NCBI GenBank assembly: GCA_025769875.1
Contig: JAGFNK010000146.1
Coordinates: forward strand, 1-64,000
Reading direction: 5' to 3'
From: Russula earlei
Taxonomy: Eukaryota; Basidiomycota; Agaricomycetes; Russulales; Russulaceae
DNA length: 64,000 nucleotides
This document shows positions 20,949 through 33,958 of this stretch, one piece after another (position 1 is the stretch's first letter; every line of letters starts with the position of its first letter). The notes beneath the pieces were generated by a model. It saw only the letters and a list, made by a program, of their open reading frames with translations, was not told where the DNA came from and did not search any database. Made by a program: the position numbers and the translations under genes.

Positions 20949-23900
20949 GTCGGAGTTATTGTTTTGTTTCCCTTACTCTCGATCATGCCGGTTGTTTTTT
21001 TTTGACACTTTTGACCTTCCTTTGAGGGTCCTCATTTACGCCTCTTTCATCACCTTACGCGTTGCCCTTTTTTTTTTTTCTGTGTCAAGTTTTCCCACAC
21101 ATAGATCTTTGTCAATTAGGCCCTTAGGTCGGACCTCGTTTCACTTTTTTTTTTTTTTTTTGCTCGCAAGCTTTGTGCCCCTGTGTACCCTACGTCACGT
21201 GTTATGCTCACGCCTGCTCTCTTACATGTTGTGTGACCTTGCCATATCCAATAGCGCATTTAGCTTGACCCCTATATGCACATTGACTTGCGCGATCGCA
21301 ACTATTATGGACGGGCACGTTCACTTGGCGCTTCCGCGGAGCAGAATCCGTACAAGGGCCGGTGATAATGATGATCTCAAGAAGAGAATCCCCGTTGCGA
21401 AATCTGGCTTGACCACGCTGGGAACCGTTGGAAATTGACTGACCAAGATGGAAGGGAAAAGGCGCGCTTCGCTATGCCGCCCTTGCTTCCGCTTCGCTTC
21501 GCTTCCCTGCTTTACCACGTCTGGCAGAGGAATTATATAATTGCTCTGCCCAGAAACAGAAAAAAAAAATTAGATCCGCATTTGGAGATTATCAGAAGCC
21601 GCGTCCCACTCGAGCCCGATCGTGATCCTCTTGAATTCCCTGTCAAGATCCCATCTGCCCTCGCCCCCCTTACAGCATCCAGCTCTTTGGGGATGATCCC
21701 ATCGGCACTCTCTCCTCATGGGATCTGGGAATTGCTTAGTTCCGAATTTCGTCATACAGTAAACACGGCGGCGTGTCCGTGGGCACCTTGCGGAGAGAGC
21801 ACGCAGTCCATCGCTGCGTTGCGAAGGGGATAATATATCCCTATTCCCAACCGTTCCCACGTGTCTCCATTGCAGCGCTCTATGTGGCACACCTTATCGT
21901 AACCGCCCTTGTACTTGTGCGAGCGAACAAACGGTAGGGTCAAATTTGATAGCCCATCAGAGCGTCGAATGGCACCTCCCTTCCTCGTGGAACAAAATTA
22001 CCACAAGCAGCGCAAGCATCCGTCTTCCTTAAGCGCATCTCCGAGATAAGGGCACCACCGGGCTGCGTGCGACACTGGGACATATGTGTATGTGGGTGTG
22101 GGCACGGGCTCCTAGGATTGCATAGGGCGCTCCACTCCGGGTGCCACTCCCTGGGAAATGTCCTTGAATGAATCAGTTGGGAAACCAAGGGCCATCTGAT
22201 CGCACCCAGTACCGTTATCGCGCAGCACAGCCCTTGCATTGCCATAACCATAATCCCACCAGCCGGCACGTGCGGTTGCTGCGGTTCGTGCAGTCGTCGT
22301 CATTGCAGTGCAAATCAGTAGAAGGCCGTTCGTCGATGACAGGTGCGGCCTCCCCCCATGAAGTTTTATCCCCGGAAGGTTTCGGGAGTGCATGGGATCA
22401 GCAGGCAATATCGCGACAAGCCAGGGGCAGAAAGAAATCGCCGACGGCAAAAGTTCGAAGGTACGGAGGAAAGGAAAAAGACATACGGAACCTGCGGGGA
22501 AGGAGGGGTCCCGAAGCGACGAATGGGCATATTTTTCTCCTCGTGGTCGTCGGGCCCTGCCCTGCCATGTGAGCCTCGTTCGACTTGTTCTCGAGCAAGG
22601 CAGGCACACGGGAATGGAAAGGATGATGATCACGAAATCGTCCTCCGTCTCTGGTACTTGTGCACTTCGTGATCACGCATGCCAAACAAGAAGGCTAGGT
22701 CCCTGGAGATCGTTGCCCTGGGCGTGCCCTTTTTCCGCATTCCGCAGTGGCAAAGTTGTCTGTCCTGTCCGAATGTCGCACAAAAGAAAAACCCCCCTGC
22801 CTGTTGTGCACACTCGGAATGCAAAAGCGCAGATCCTCATCGAAGGAACCCCAATTAATTCTCACACCAAATCGATGGTGTCCTCGATCCCTCTTCATCG
22901 CAAGTCCCGACAGGCATATATGGGCGACCAGAGCTCAGATCGCCATCACTTGTCTCTGAGGCCAACTCTGCCCTGCCCAGGCACCCCTTGCCACAAAAAT
23001 GCGCATCATATGCCCGGGTGATCTGGCCATCAGACCCCCGGCCGCGAGCCTCTCGACTCGAACTTGAAACGACGTGAGAGTGCTCTGATAGATACGGTGC
23101 ATTATCGGGCGTGATTCGCCAATATGCGCCCCATCAGCTGGCTGGTTGGCAATGGGCATGACGGCGACCTCCCTGATCGTTCCTGGATTCCCCCGGGAAC
23201 CCGGCGGATATACAAGCCTCGAGAAAATTTAGGCATGCGGTGCAGGGACGACGGCCGCTGCTTGTTGTCAGCTGCACGTTTTTTGCCTGCCTTGGGCGTT
23301 TTTCGTCCAGCGCTCTGACCATATGTCGTTAGGATGCACAAGGGATTGGGAGGGGATAAGTAAGGGCGCTTCGAGCAATGCCGACGATCAAGAGGGCCCC
23401 CCCTTTGGGGAGGAACTGCCGAAGCGACGAATCGGATCGTGTGTCCCCCCCCCCGTGCGAAAGGCTTACTCTTTGTCGGTCGGCCTCAGGGCGTACGGCC
23501 GTGGAGCGGCTTCGGAAGAGTGGGGGGGAGGGGGCGGGCTCGTGGTTCCGTGATCGCTGCGTGTCCGACTGCTGTACTAGCACAGCGCTGCGTGTGCGCG
23601 CGCTGTGGAAGCGCGTATCAACCTGACGTCGCTCTCGAGGTCGTATCTCGCTCGCACGCCTGGCCCGGGAGCAAGCCAAGCCCAGACAAGGAGGCCAACC
23701 CACCCCTCACACACACAACATAAAACACATCTCACCGCATGGCATGTGCAGTATCCCCGGCTCGGACTTGCGCCGTCGAGGTCAGTCCGCAGAGTGAGAG
23801 GAACAGGGTCTGCCCGCCCGTGACACAAGTTTGAGCAATTTGGCCACGGCCTGTGGCACGAAACTCGACACAATCCGCCCCCAGGCAACTAAACTCTCTT

Positions 23901-26900
23901 CTGGTTGTGTGGCGCGACCGGTGGCGCACTGGCGGCGGCGAGGCGATATTGATTGCAATTGATGTCGGAAACTTGGGAGGAGGGCATTATAATGTGATTA
24001 TATATATATAATCGCATCATAGTGGCCTCCCAAATTTTCCGACAGATCATCGTTGTGGGTGACGGCAGCCGAGCAGAACCGATTCGCCGTGTGCGCCACG
24101 CGGTCAGCATCGATAATTCAGCGACGCGTCACCGGTCTTCATGCGAGCGAGTCGTCTCCCCGCCTGCGCTCTCTCTGCCATTTTCCACGCCGCCGTCCTG
24201 AAGAATCAGGGACCCTTTGGCCCTGGAAGTTATTATATATATATATATATATCATGTATAACGTGGCACGAATGTGCCACCGATTCGCCCTCAAAGCACC
24301 GCATCAACGTCCCGATGGAGCTACGGGACGGAAGCCGGTATCTCGACTGCGTTAACCTTACGAGTACGACATTTGTATGACATATCCAGTGGTGCCACGC
24401 CACGCCACGCAACGCCACATCAAGCCATCGCGGGTACGGATGCTCTGTATGAGTGCCATATGTGTGTGCGATGAAGGATCCATCCACGCATCCTCTGAGA
24501 TAGGCAGGGCATATCAGTCACAGGGACGCGCACGGGGAAATTTTGACGCTCCTCCCCTGCGCACAAGTCGAACTTTTTTTTCACCCACGCCATGTGGCGT
24601 GTCGATCACGGAATAAAACAGGGCTGGGTGAGGGCAGGGCGCCCGAGAAGAAAGAAAAGGGGGGAACGTGCGTCAGATTTCAAGTCGCCGCGCCGAATTG
24701 AAATTTTTGGCATGACACAGCGCAACGCGAGGGATTGAAATGGGAAATGGGGAGTGGGTAATGTGTCTCCTCTCGCTGCTGACCCGCCCAACCGGACGGC
24801 GCCAATTGTGGGCGGCGCTTGCTGGCTGGCGATGAGAACCGCCACGGCGCCGGCGTCGCTGAGCTCGTGTCCTGGAACGCCCCTTCTTTTTTCGTACAAC
24901 GAGAAGAGAGGCAAGAATGAAGGGTTACCATTTATGGTATGGAACCTGGACCTGAGAGGAAACCGGACAAATGACCAACGCCCAGTCGAGCGTGTGCGTG
25001 GAGTTCGTGCAGAAGCGAGGAAGCGAGGAAGCGGAAGGTGATATCACAAGTGATGCGGACATGAACTCTCTCCGCTCCAGCAACAACAGCAGAGCAAGGG
25101 GAAAGAAGCGCGCGGCGCTCCCCCCTCTTCCCACCTTCTCCCCACCCATTCTCAGCGAAATGGAAAGGAAGGACGCCGGCGTTACGGCATGCCATGCGTG
25201 CCTTTCCCGTCTGGAAACAATGAAGCGCCAAGCAATGACGGGACGCCCTGCGAGCGACTCCCTCCCAAACCCGATGAACGGCGGCCCAGCTGGGCCGACC
25301 CTGCATGGCAGCTGTGAAACGTAAATACGGCTCCTAACTCACCGGGGTCTGACAAGACAAGGCGGACAAGACAAGGCGCGAGACCCGACCCGTGTTGGGA
25401 CGGCCGAACGACGGCCGCGCGTTAAGTCGATGTCGATGCACATCGAAGTTTCGGATGTGGGCAAGCGCTCCTTGAACTTTGCGGTGGTTGTGGTTGGTTG
25501 GTTTCCCTTCCTTCTTTTCTTCCATGTCGTTATCGTTATCATTTCGCGTCCGCCTTTGTATTCATTGCAATGAAGTCGGCTCTGAGCTCTCGGATGACGT
25601 GAAAAGCTCTAAACACGGCGAGGGGCCACGACGCTTGCTGATACGCGACGCGGGGATCAGCACGATGGTGGGCCCCGGAATTGGACTCGCAATCAATAAT
25701 GGGGGGCGGTGGCATTCCCATACACGGCCCCCACCGGACCGGCGGATCTTGACCCAGAGGGATACTCGCCTGCCAAAGGTGCCCGCCTAATTCTCTCGCC
25801 GATATTGGAGGGCGTTCTAGACCGCAGCGTGCGTAAATGAGAGAATTGTGCCATTCACCTGTTTTACACACTCTTGGACTCGGATGGAGAATGGAGAAAA
25901 GAACGAGGTGCATGTATGACGTGGGGAGTCCTGGGGACGCCCCTCTCTCTTCGCTTCCTGCCCCGCTCGCTCACCACCTGACATGGGTCATCCGTCGTCG
26001 GACACCTTCAAATTCGACCGGGGCGTCTGGTGCAGGGGCAGCACTGCCAGTCGGTTTTTGGTTTGGGGAGACGATCATCCCTCGCGCTTGTGAGTGCGAT
26101 GAATTCGGTCTGTCATGTGCGAGGTTCTCAAGACGCCGCTCGGTGGCACGACGGTGGCATGGGGCGATGAACTCGGACCCGGAGAGCCTGGCGTCGACGC
26201 GTGACGCAGGTGTAACCACGAAGCGCCAGTATGATTGGAGATTCGTCCTCGTGCACGGCCCCCCATGGGCCCCACCCGTGCCTGGGGAGCGCAGGTGACA
26301 CAAGCGCGATCGCGTCTCCTACCACTTGCGAGTCGGAATGGGGCAACTGGCGTGCGTCGCGACGCGTAAACGGATGGCCTCATGTCGGATGGGATGCTCG
26401 GGGGTGAACGGAGAGCGGTGGGGAGACAGCCGCCGGAGCCAAACTCTCGATTCTGGTCTTCTCCCTTTTCGCATCGGGACGGGGACGGGTCGCCATGCTC
26501 GTCTGTGTCACGAGCGTCATCGTCATCCTTAGCATCCATCCAGGTCCATGAACGGCACGAGCCGGCACGCACCGAGGTTTGCGTCGGAAATTATGACGCC
26601 TCGCCTCGCCCCTGGGCGGGGCGATCCCTCCACGATCGCAGGCTCATCTCGCTAGGCTGGGCTGGGGAGACTGGCCGGGGGGTGGGGGTGGGAGGGTGGA
26701 GGCTGACGTGCAGTACTGACGTGGCAGGCAGCACAAACGCACACGTTCCCCACAAGGCCATGTCGTGTTATTGTTTGCCCCTTGCCCCTTCCCAGCTTCT
26801 CAGGACTCGCTATTAATAATCGGCCAACCAAAAGCGACCAACGAAGTCTTATCCGTGGGCAGGGCACGCGCAGTCACTCCCGGATGAACGGGGAAGCGAG

Positions 26901-28295
26901 GAAGCCAAGGGCGTTTACTTATGACGCATTTTCTCGCCCACCTGTGAAGCTGCCGCAAGAGGAAGGGGCGCCGACCGATTACAGTACCAGGCGAAGAGAG
27001 AAGCACCGCTAAGACTGTATGTACCGTGATTGATATCGTTGCATCTCGTCCTGAAAAAGCACATGCTTCCCCAGGCCGAGAGGCGCGGGGGTCCATCCGT
27101 TGGTTCTCTCCTCTCCGCATCCTTCCTCGCACATACTGATATAGATATCGACTCGTCGGTTTGGCACCAAGGCTCTGGATGCGGTCGCACGGATGACCAA
27201 GTGGCTGCCGGCACGGTGGCAGGACAAACCTACGGCGGGGGGGGGGGGGGGCGACAAAGCGCCTCGGGGGTTCTCTAAGCGGGGAAGGAAAACACCCAAG
27301 AAGTTCGGTTGCTGGCTTATTTCGTTCCGTATCGACCAAAGCACGTCGTCGTTCTCGGGCTTGCCGAGGCGCTAGGATGCGTGGCCGGTGGGACCGCGCG
27401 ATCACGAGAAGTCGTCATCCATCATCACACAATAGAGCAGAAGATCAAAGGATGTCCTTCTCTTGATCCGTTTGTGCGTGCTCTTATCTGGTTCTGATAC
27501 CGCTCGCCACAAATTGCCCGACGAACTCTTGCTTGGCCATCCGTGCGCGTAAATCGGTCGACGTGCACATGATGCGATCGCCACTGCGCAGCACGACCCA
27601 ACGCAGAGACATGACGCTTCCATTGACGCGCCTTTAACGGTCGCACTGGACAGATGAAACGTCGGGGCCTGTCCATGGTTCACTCTTCCGCCTTGAAGCG
27701 AGGCACTTCCTTCCAAGGAACCAAACAATTGGTCACGCGCACACGACTCTCCAGGAAGAGAAGCGCGACCGGGAATCACTGATCAATGGCTTCTGCACGT
27801 CTCGACTATACCACCGTCGAGCGACCGAGGGTCTCGGCGATGGCACTTGTCGGGCGAGCCGTCGCCAGATCTGCGTTCGGCCGCACGACACAAGGAGCGC
27901 AAGAAGGACGTCCGGGGGGATGCGGCGGCGGTGATGGAGAAACTTTAAAACCACCAAAACAGTAGCCCATAGATACACACAATGAAAATTTTGATCATGC
28001 AACGTCATCAAGCTTCGTCTGCGTGTTCGCACCGCGGGAGACTGTACGTGCTGGCATTCCGCGGGCGGACAGAGACAAATGACAGCGATATAGCGATGGC
28101 AAGGGGGACACCGGCAAAGACCGAAAGTGAGATTTCGGCATTCGGCATGTGCCAGGCATGACCGTGTCGTCGCTCTGCTTTCCGCTGCTGCCCGTTGCCC
28201 TGCCCTGCGCTGTCCTTATCGTGAGTGTTCCTCTCCCTCCGACGTCCCTCTCTTTTTTCAAGAAATTCCCAATGGTCCGTGTTCTCTTTCTGCTC
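20949..28295. other. 7.3-kb stretch without a recognisable gene
   Basis: GC- and CpG-rich DNA with many short overlapping open frames on both strands, none with conserved motifs or convincing introns. It contains poly-T runs (about 20,995, 21,070 and 18 T near 21,145), C8 near 23,450, a TA-rich palindrome near 23,990-24,020, a (TA)n run near 24,235, repeated cgcca units near 24,397, and a run of about 13 G near 27,240. No LTRs or long inverted repeats were noticed. Possible contents are noncoding RNAs or fast-evolving genes; nothing is supported directly. Confidence 0.5.
23985..24022. repeat. TA-rich palindrome
   Basis: The stretch around ataatgtgattatatatat and its mirrored half ataatcgcatcat can fold into a hairpin with a TA core. 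A separate (TA)n run follows at about 24,233-24,251. Confidence 0.5.
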
Positions 28296-29481
28296 ATGCC
28301 GTCTTACATCGGGAAGCATCCGGGTTCACCTCCGCCATCTTCGGCAGTCTCGGAGCTCCAGGAAAGACAGCGACGTCAGAGAGTTCGTTAGGGTCACTGG
28401 AGCTGCGTATGTACCACCGCTTAGTTTCCCGTGTCGCATGTATCCGAGAAAAACAAAACAAAAAAACCTCTAGCCCACGAGAAGCAAGGCGGTATCTTGA
28501 AAAGCATCTCCCCCTTGATATTGCCATTCAATCGTACATGAAAACCAGAGAGGCTCTCCCACCAGCCCCTTCTTCCAGCGAGCTTGAGAAACTGTTCAAC
28601 AAATACAAGGGTGTGCGACTACGTGCCCGCTTCGCTGCCCTGATTCCCTCACAACGCATTAGATCGTGCCGACGACGACATCACCGTAGATGGCACCCTC
28701 AATCTCTGCAGTGACCTCGGCGTAGATCCCGAAGATGTCGTCCTCCTTGCCGTCGCGTGCGAGCTTCAATCTCCGAGTGTCGGTCGATGGAAAAAGGCGA
28801 GTTGGATTTCGGGATGGAAGGGGCTTGGGTAGGTGCCCAGTCAGACGCAGTGCCTCTCTCCCACTATTGATCGCCCATCCCGCACAGCGTCGAATCCTTC
28901 GATGGGATGAAGGCCGCGATACCCCGCCTCCGCAAGCGACTCGGCGCCGATCCCGATTACTTCCGCCGGGTATATCTGTTCACTTTCGAATTTGCGCGTT
29001 CGGAGGGCCAGCGGAGCCTCGGGATCGAGTTCGCGGTTGCGTTCTGGGGCCTGCTGCTCCCCTTCGGTCTCAAAGGCGGCGCCCTTCGCTTCCAGGACTG
29101 CGGCGGCGATGAGCCCATGAAAGCCAATGCCGGGTGGACGGAGGAACACACACAGCTGTGGTATGACTTTTTGATGGAGAAGAACATCAAGGGAATCAGC
29201 AAAGACACATGGTCCATGGTGCGTGCCTTGGGGTTCTTGTCATCGGTTATTCAGATAGCTTGACTATGCGAAATGCGATGCCGTGCGTAGTTCCTTGTGT
29301 TCTTACGCACGATAGATGCAACGTTCGAGACTTACGACATGGAAGGCACGTACTCCCTTCTGCTCGATCATACGCTAGCGCATTGCTAACACGCCTATGT
29401 CACCCTGCAGCCGCATGGCCATCGACGATAGATGACTTCGTAGAGTGGGCCCGAGAGCGCATAAAAGCGCAGGGCTCATAG
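28296..29481 (+). CDS. DCN1: DCN1-type cullin neddylation factor (UBA-like plus PONY domain)
   Basis: DCN1 promotes attachment of Nedd8/Rub1 to cullins. The model has seven exons (28296-28323, 28367-28406, 28474-28610, 28663-28828, 28888-29218, 29291-29345, 29411-29481), giving 275 residues, normal for the family. The N-terminus holds a UBA-like helix set (REFVRVTGAAPREARRYLEKHLPLDIAI split by an intron). The PONY domain covers about residues 75-270, with LNLCSDLGVDPEDVVLLAVACEL, SFDGMKAAIPRL, FRRVYLFTFEFARSEGQRSLG, AVAFWGLLLP, MEKNIKGISKDTWSM, FLRTIDATFETYDME and AWPSTIDDFVEWARE. The first exon and its 43-bp intron are the weakest part; the true start could lie upstream. The last intron (29346-29410) uses a GC donor, required to join DME to AAWPS in frame. 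The C-terminal EWARERIKAQGS completes the usual ending. Confidence 0.88.
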
Positions 29482-29871
29482 AAAGAATTATCGATCGTTT
29501 CCGACTTTGCACACAACCCCTTTCAGGTGACGGTGCTGTGATTTCCCCTGTCCCTGTCATATTGTTCTGTATACGCTTTCTACACCCCTGTCATGACTTG
29601 TACTGGCATCCACCACTTGTATCACATGTGCTTAAACGGAAGAAAGCTTTTGACTGTTGTTCAACACCTGTCAAGCAGACCCTTGTCCCATGCACATTTC
29701 CCATGCCGGATTGGTGATAGTCTGGTTTACGAGGCCTTTCTTCCAAAACAGGTCATTGAATCTATTCCATCCAACGCAATGAAGCGCGCAACCATGTATG
29801 GACGGTAGTTCCTAGTCGACGAGCTTTTGCCGCCAGTGTCATACGGACCACCAGTCAGTTACTGAGCATGT
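29482..29871. other. Tail-to-tail intergenic region
   Basis: About 390 bases between the stop of the DCN1-type gene (plus) and the stop of the Pop8-like gene (minus). It presumably holds both 3' ends; no other feature was seen. Confidence 0.5.
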
Positions 29872-30310
29872 CTACATGATACTTTTCCCTGATACAGAGG
29901 GCAGGAAAGGCGACTCTTTAAGGGTGGAAAGACGCGGGGTGCCATTGGCCACAGTAAGGGCGGCCATGACGCTCGCGGCATCACTATGCGTCAAGAAACC
30001 CCGGAGGCCGGTGTGGGAGATGTGCGGGAGAGAGCGCGGAAAACGGGTGTTTAGCGGCGGCGGCCGTCATCGTCTGTCGTTCAGGAAAATAAGATGAACG
30101 GCTACCGTACCTTGGGTTGCTAGCACGAACAATGCACTCGGCGCCCGAGTTAGAGACCCAGAGCACGTCGAGATACGCGTGGGAGAGGGCGGTGCCGAAC
30201 GATTGGGCGAGGGCACCTTGGAGTGCGCGACGGATCTGGAGGGCATCCGCGCCGTCCAAGGGCGGCGAAATGGAGAAACGGATGTAATGGTAGGCATGTG
30301 GGAGAAAGCG
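29872..30310 (-). CDS. Pop8-like RNase P/MRP protein subunit (5' end unresolved)
   Basis: On the minus strand, exons 30310-30111 and 29983-29872 join across a 127-bp GT-AG intron to give 103 residues before the stop. They read LPHAYHYIRFSISPPL, DALQIRRALQGALAQSFGTA, YLDVLWVSNSGAECIVRAS, then SDAASVMAALTV and LSTLKESPFLPS. The order (H-Y-I-R-F strand, helix ending in SFG, DVLW strand, ECIVR strand, alanine helix, final RLS...ESPFLP) fits the Pop8/Pop5/Rpp14-type fold of RNase P/MRP subunits. The frame is open from an acceptor at about 30311 (aacag). The initiating exon was not found: the obvious upstream ATG (MTDSDT) is in another frame. The gene is head-to-head with the GCNA-type gene, with 156 bases between 30310 and that gene's ATG at 30467. 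Family assignment is tentative. Confidence 0.6.
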
Positions 30311-30466
30311 CTGTTACAACCGTATCCGAGTCCGTCATAAGGGAAAAGGGAAAAGGGAAAGGGAAGGGAAGGCCAGTGCCGTGACCGTCACAAGCGGGAG
30401 ACGAGATCATGTGACGGACGCGAGCGAGACGCGACTGGCCTGTTCTCTTTCTCTCCTTCTTCAGTC

Positions 30467-32643
30467 ATGACAGATGTAATAGAGGTTTCTGGCTCCGATG
30501 AAGACGTCTTACCACAGCCAATCCAGAGGTGACCATCCTGCCTGTGCGCAGGCTTCTGGTACCGTATTGATCCCCGACCAGGAGGAGAACATCATCGCTT
30601 TCCGCCATTCCATTCGAGACCCCGCGGCCAGGATCCACAAGGTCTCATGGCAGCGGTAGCAACGGCGTCGAGTCGGACGTTGACCGGTGCGCATTGGGCA
30701 GGGTCGATCTATCGCGTTAATGACCGCCTTGTAGATATCACCACCACACCCGCAGGCACGGACTTGAACGCGTGCGCGCACGCCGCATCATATATAGTAG
30801 CTCAGAGTCAGAGGAATTGCCCCCCAAGGAAGCGACAGGCCACGGCGATGCCGACGACATTATTGAGATAACAGATAGCTCGGACGATGAAGGTCACATT
30901 GGTCGCGAGCCCCCTTCTGTTCGCCTTGGTGTCGCGCAGCAGTCGCCGCAGCCGATGTTCGGACTACGGCGCGATCCATCCGATGACGATGGTCTTCTAA
31001 TCTCGTAAGCCCATTGTGCCTCACGACTTGTGTATGGCCGTCTTGAGACCGCGAACCCTCAGGGATGAACCCAAGAGCGCCCGGAAGCCGATATGTCGTC
31101 CTCAGACGCCTACGGTCGCTAGCTCTGATCCGCCTCGCATTGCAGATAATGACACGCGCGCTCTTGTGAAGGCCTTCTCCACACTCTCGTCGTTGACCGC
31201 CCTCACGGATTCGGACTCTGAGAAGACGCGCCTCGCGAGCGGTGACGATCCTCTCACCCCTGCCGCGCGCAGCCGCCTTCCAGGGGTTGTCATCTTGGAG
31301 GCACCCCCGATAGCAAAGATAAAGGCAATGGCAGAATCTACTCCTGCGAAGACACCACGAACGTCAAAGAAGGCGCAGGCACAGGCGCAGCAGGCGGAGC
31401 GCGCCGCCTACGCGCAATCTCTCTTCGACGAACTCAATCGGAACGTGTTTGCTGGCGGTCTTCCGATCGAAACGACTCTGATCTGGAGTAATCGTCTTCT
31501 GACCACTGCGGGCCGTGCTCGATGGCATCGGTGGGTCGGTTCTCAGTTATTTGTTTTTGCCTGGGCCTCCTCATTTAGGTAATCTCTTTCAAGATCAAAG
31601 GATGGCGTACAGACGACCTCGATCGAGCTCGCAACTAAGATCCTTGACTCCAAAGGCAAATCGAGTTCACCGCTCTAGAAGCGGGTCTCCAAATTGAATG
31701 TTTTTTTTACGTTTCAATAGAGCGCATCCGAAACACGCTATCACACGAAATGTGCCATCTCGCCTGCTGGATCCTTAATCAGGATCCGAAGGAAGGTCAC
31801 GGGAAGGCTTGGAAATTGTGGTGGGTGACTTGCCCTCGGATCCTGTGCAAAATGTGTATTGATCTTCCCGGTGGCGGCCTTCCAATCAGGGCAGCAAAAG
31901 TGATGCGGAAGCGACCGGATATTGACATTTCGGTATGCCTGCAATTTGAAGGACAGGGCGCCGCTTACAGAACTTCTTTGGGGACATCATATTGTTATTT
32001 GCGGTGCAGACTCGGCACAATTATGAGATATCGTATCCCTTCGAATGGGGTGAGCGTTTAGACAACACATGAGTTTTTTTTGGTCTGTCCCAGTGCGACG
32101 ACACCGCTAACCCGATATGTCCATAGAGTGCGAGAGCTGCGCCAAGACGTAAGCTCCGTTAGTGTACTCGCCCATTGCGAATTATTTCACATCATCACGT
32201 AGATATGGTCGGTTCAGCAAATCCATTCGTCCAGACGAAGTCGGTGCGTCCCCCTTACGGTCACCGCATCTGTGCCTGTTCCGCGAATCGTAGATCAGGA
32301 CACTGATCCTTGTACTTTTGCTCATTAGTTTGTGGTGCCTGCAAAACTGGCACTCTCCACCCGTTATTCACTGTTCGCCCTAAAAGATCATCGAAGAAGA
32401 CGGCGAATGGTCGACTGGCCGCAACATCACCGCGTGGTGCGTTTTATCATTTGGGTTTGGGCGGCTTTCGTGTCTTTCTACTGCTGAGCGGTCGCTTCGC
32501 ATTCAGACTCCCCACGCACTGTGATCGCCGTGGGCATGGGGATGAAGATGCCGGCATCCTTCGACTGTGATGATGACGGGGCTGAGCTGGATGAGTTGAT
32601 CCTTGGAATTCGCGAGCTAGGGGTGCAGGAAACGGAGGATTGA
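30467..32643 (+). CDS. GCNA/SprT-type metalloprotease with zinc ribbon
   Basis: Twelve exons (30467-30528, 30582-30686, 30756-31004, 31063-31530, 31594-31655, 31721-31820, 31890-31932, 32010-32049, 32127-32148, 32203-32243, 32329-32436, 32507-32643) join in frame to 478 residues. The N-terminal half is acidic and disordered, with SSSESEEL and IIEITDSSDDE, like the acidic and SUMO-interacting regions of GCNA proteins. The SprT domain starts near 245 (SLFDELNRNVFAGGLP, LLTTAGRARWHR), followed by IELATKILDSKERIRNTLSHEMCH. The zinc ligands and catalytic Glu are H324, E325 and H328, with H342 in KEGHGKAW. A zinc ribbon follows: ECESC at 377-381 and VCGACKTG with C399 and C402. Family members cut or clear DNA-protein crosslinks in the nucleus. 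The intron at 31656-31720 has a GC donor; reading through to a later GT would meet a stop. It shares a short promoter with the Pop8-like gene. Confidence 0.9.
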
Positions 32644-33958
32644 GGGTAAAGGAAATTTACTCCCGACATGTGATTTCTTATCTCACTTGAATTTCATACC
32701 ACAGGATCAACAGACCATGTAATCGGGCGATAAGATTGGAGGGTACCTATCTAGATAAAGAGCCCAATGACAAAAAAAATACCTGCCGTTTTGAAAGTCA
32801 AGGCTCGTCGGTCACCGGGGATACGCACTGGCGCGTGGTGGATCCCAAGTACGACTTTCCCTGTTTGAGAATCTCGGGATCACACGTTTCGCGCGCTTAC
32901 CACGCCACTGACGTTCCCGAGTATCTCTCAACTTGGTCACCTGCCGCACCAAGATTGCCAAACTTGCTGCGAAGGGGAACCGTTGTCCTTTCATTTCGGT
33001 CAGCATTGCGCCTCCCCTTTGAAGGTCAGCTCGGCATGACGAATAAATGGCCTAATTTGATTATTTGTCATGCGCGCTGGCGGAGCGGAGTTCCTCACTT
33101 GCCATCTATCGATGATCGCGCGGAAGTTACAGGGCAGGGCATACTATGTGCTGCGGTGAGGAACTTGTGTGGGTCTGGGAGTGTGTGCCGTAGGAGTTCA
33201 GAATATCTACTTTGCGCTGCTCTACTGGGGCTTCACTGCATCTTGATTCCTGCGCAGAGCCGTCTTCACTTAAAGCACCAGAGATATACGGCGCTGTGTT
33301 GCAATCGTTTAGGTATCGTGGTATGACGAAACTCGGCTTGGCTTTCTGTGGGGTCCCCACAATTTACAGCAGGGAATGTTATCTTCCTATCTGTCCATTC
33401 ATCACTTATACTCATATTTGCTCCTGTTCCCCTGTTCTACTGCACCACAGATACTCTTTCCTAGGAACACATATGCAGTGTGCACCCTGCCTTTCAAGCC
33501 AGCCACCACATCAAGGGACCTGCCCTGTTCACTGCTAGTCACCTCTTGCATATGTGCTGTGAACTCAAACTCTGAGACCCCATTGCACTATTCATCATAT
33601 GGGGAAAACACAAAGAGTTCTGCTTTCTCCTTCTTGCCAGCACTGGTCTTGGTTGGTAACTTTCATCTGTGTAAGACACCCCTGATGTTCCTTTGGCCAA
33701 TGAATATGTCTTGTGGCTGCCACAAATCTTCTCCATGCCATGATATTCACTGTGAGGTCTCCACATTCAACCTGGGAGACATGCAGCAAATCTAGGGCCA
33801 TCTGTCCTCCCTGATACTAAGCTGACCAAGATGCATCACCTCTGCCAGAATATGTGAAAGGGGATGCAGTGAATGTCAAGGCTCACTGATGAACTGTACT
33901 CTAGGTCCACCAGTGAGGGTTTAGCAAAGGGGAGACAAGTCTGACAAATTTTGGGGTA
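32644..33958. other. Boundary from gene space to repeat block
   Basis: Up to about 33,150 the DNA is GC-moderate with CpG; beyond that it becomes AT-rich and CpG-poor. A minus-strand segment at 33,595-33,801 (CGDLTVNIMAWRRFVAATRHIHWPKEHQGCL) looks like a decayed protein of a repeat family I cannot name. No intact gene was found. Confidence 0.4.

Noticed and set aside
22392..23021. Plus-strand open frame of about 209 codons
   Set aside because: It overlaps equally long frames on the other strand, has no conserved motif and an odd mix of Arg, Ser and Pro typical of random GC-rich DNA.
30150..30410. Minus-strand frame MISSPACDGHGTG... as the Pop8-like gene's start
   Set aside because: It is in a different phase from the conserved segment, and no intron between them restores the frame, so it was not joined to the gene model.
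11709..32643. Possibility that the host genes form a biosynthetic or defence cluster
   Set aside because: The genes identified (ornithine aminotransferase, Mpp6, DCN1, Pop8-like, GCNA-type) belong to unrelated core processes. No synthase, transporter or regulator typical of a cluster is present.
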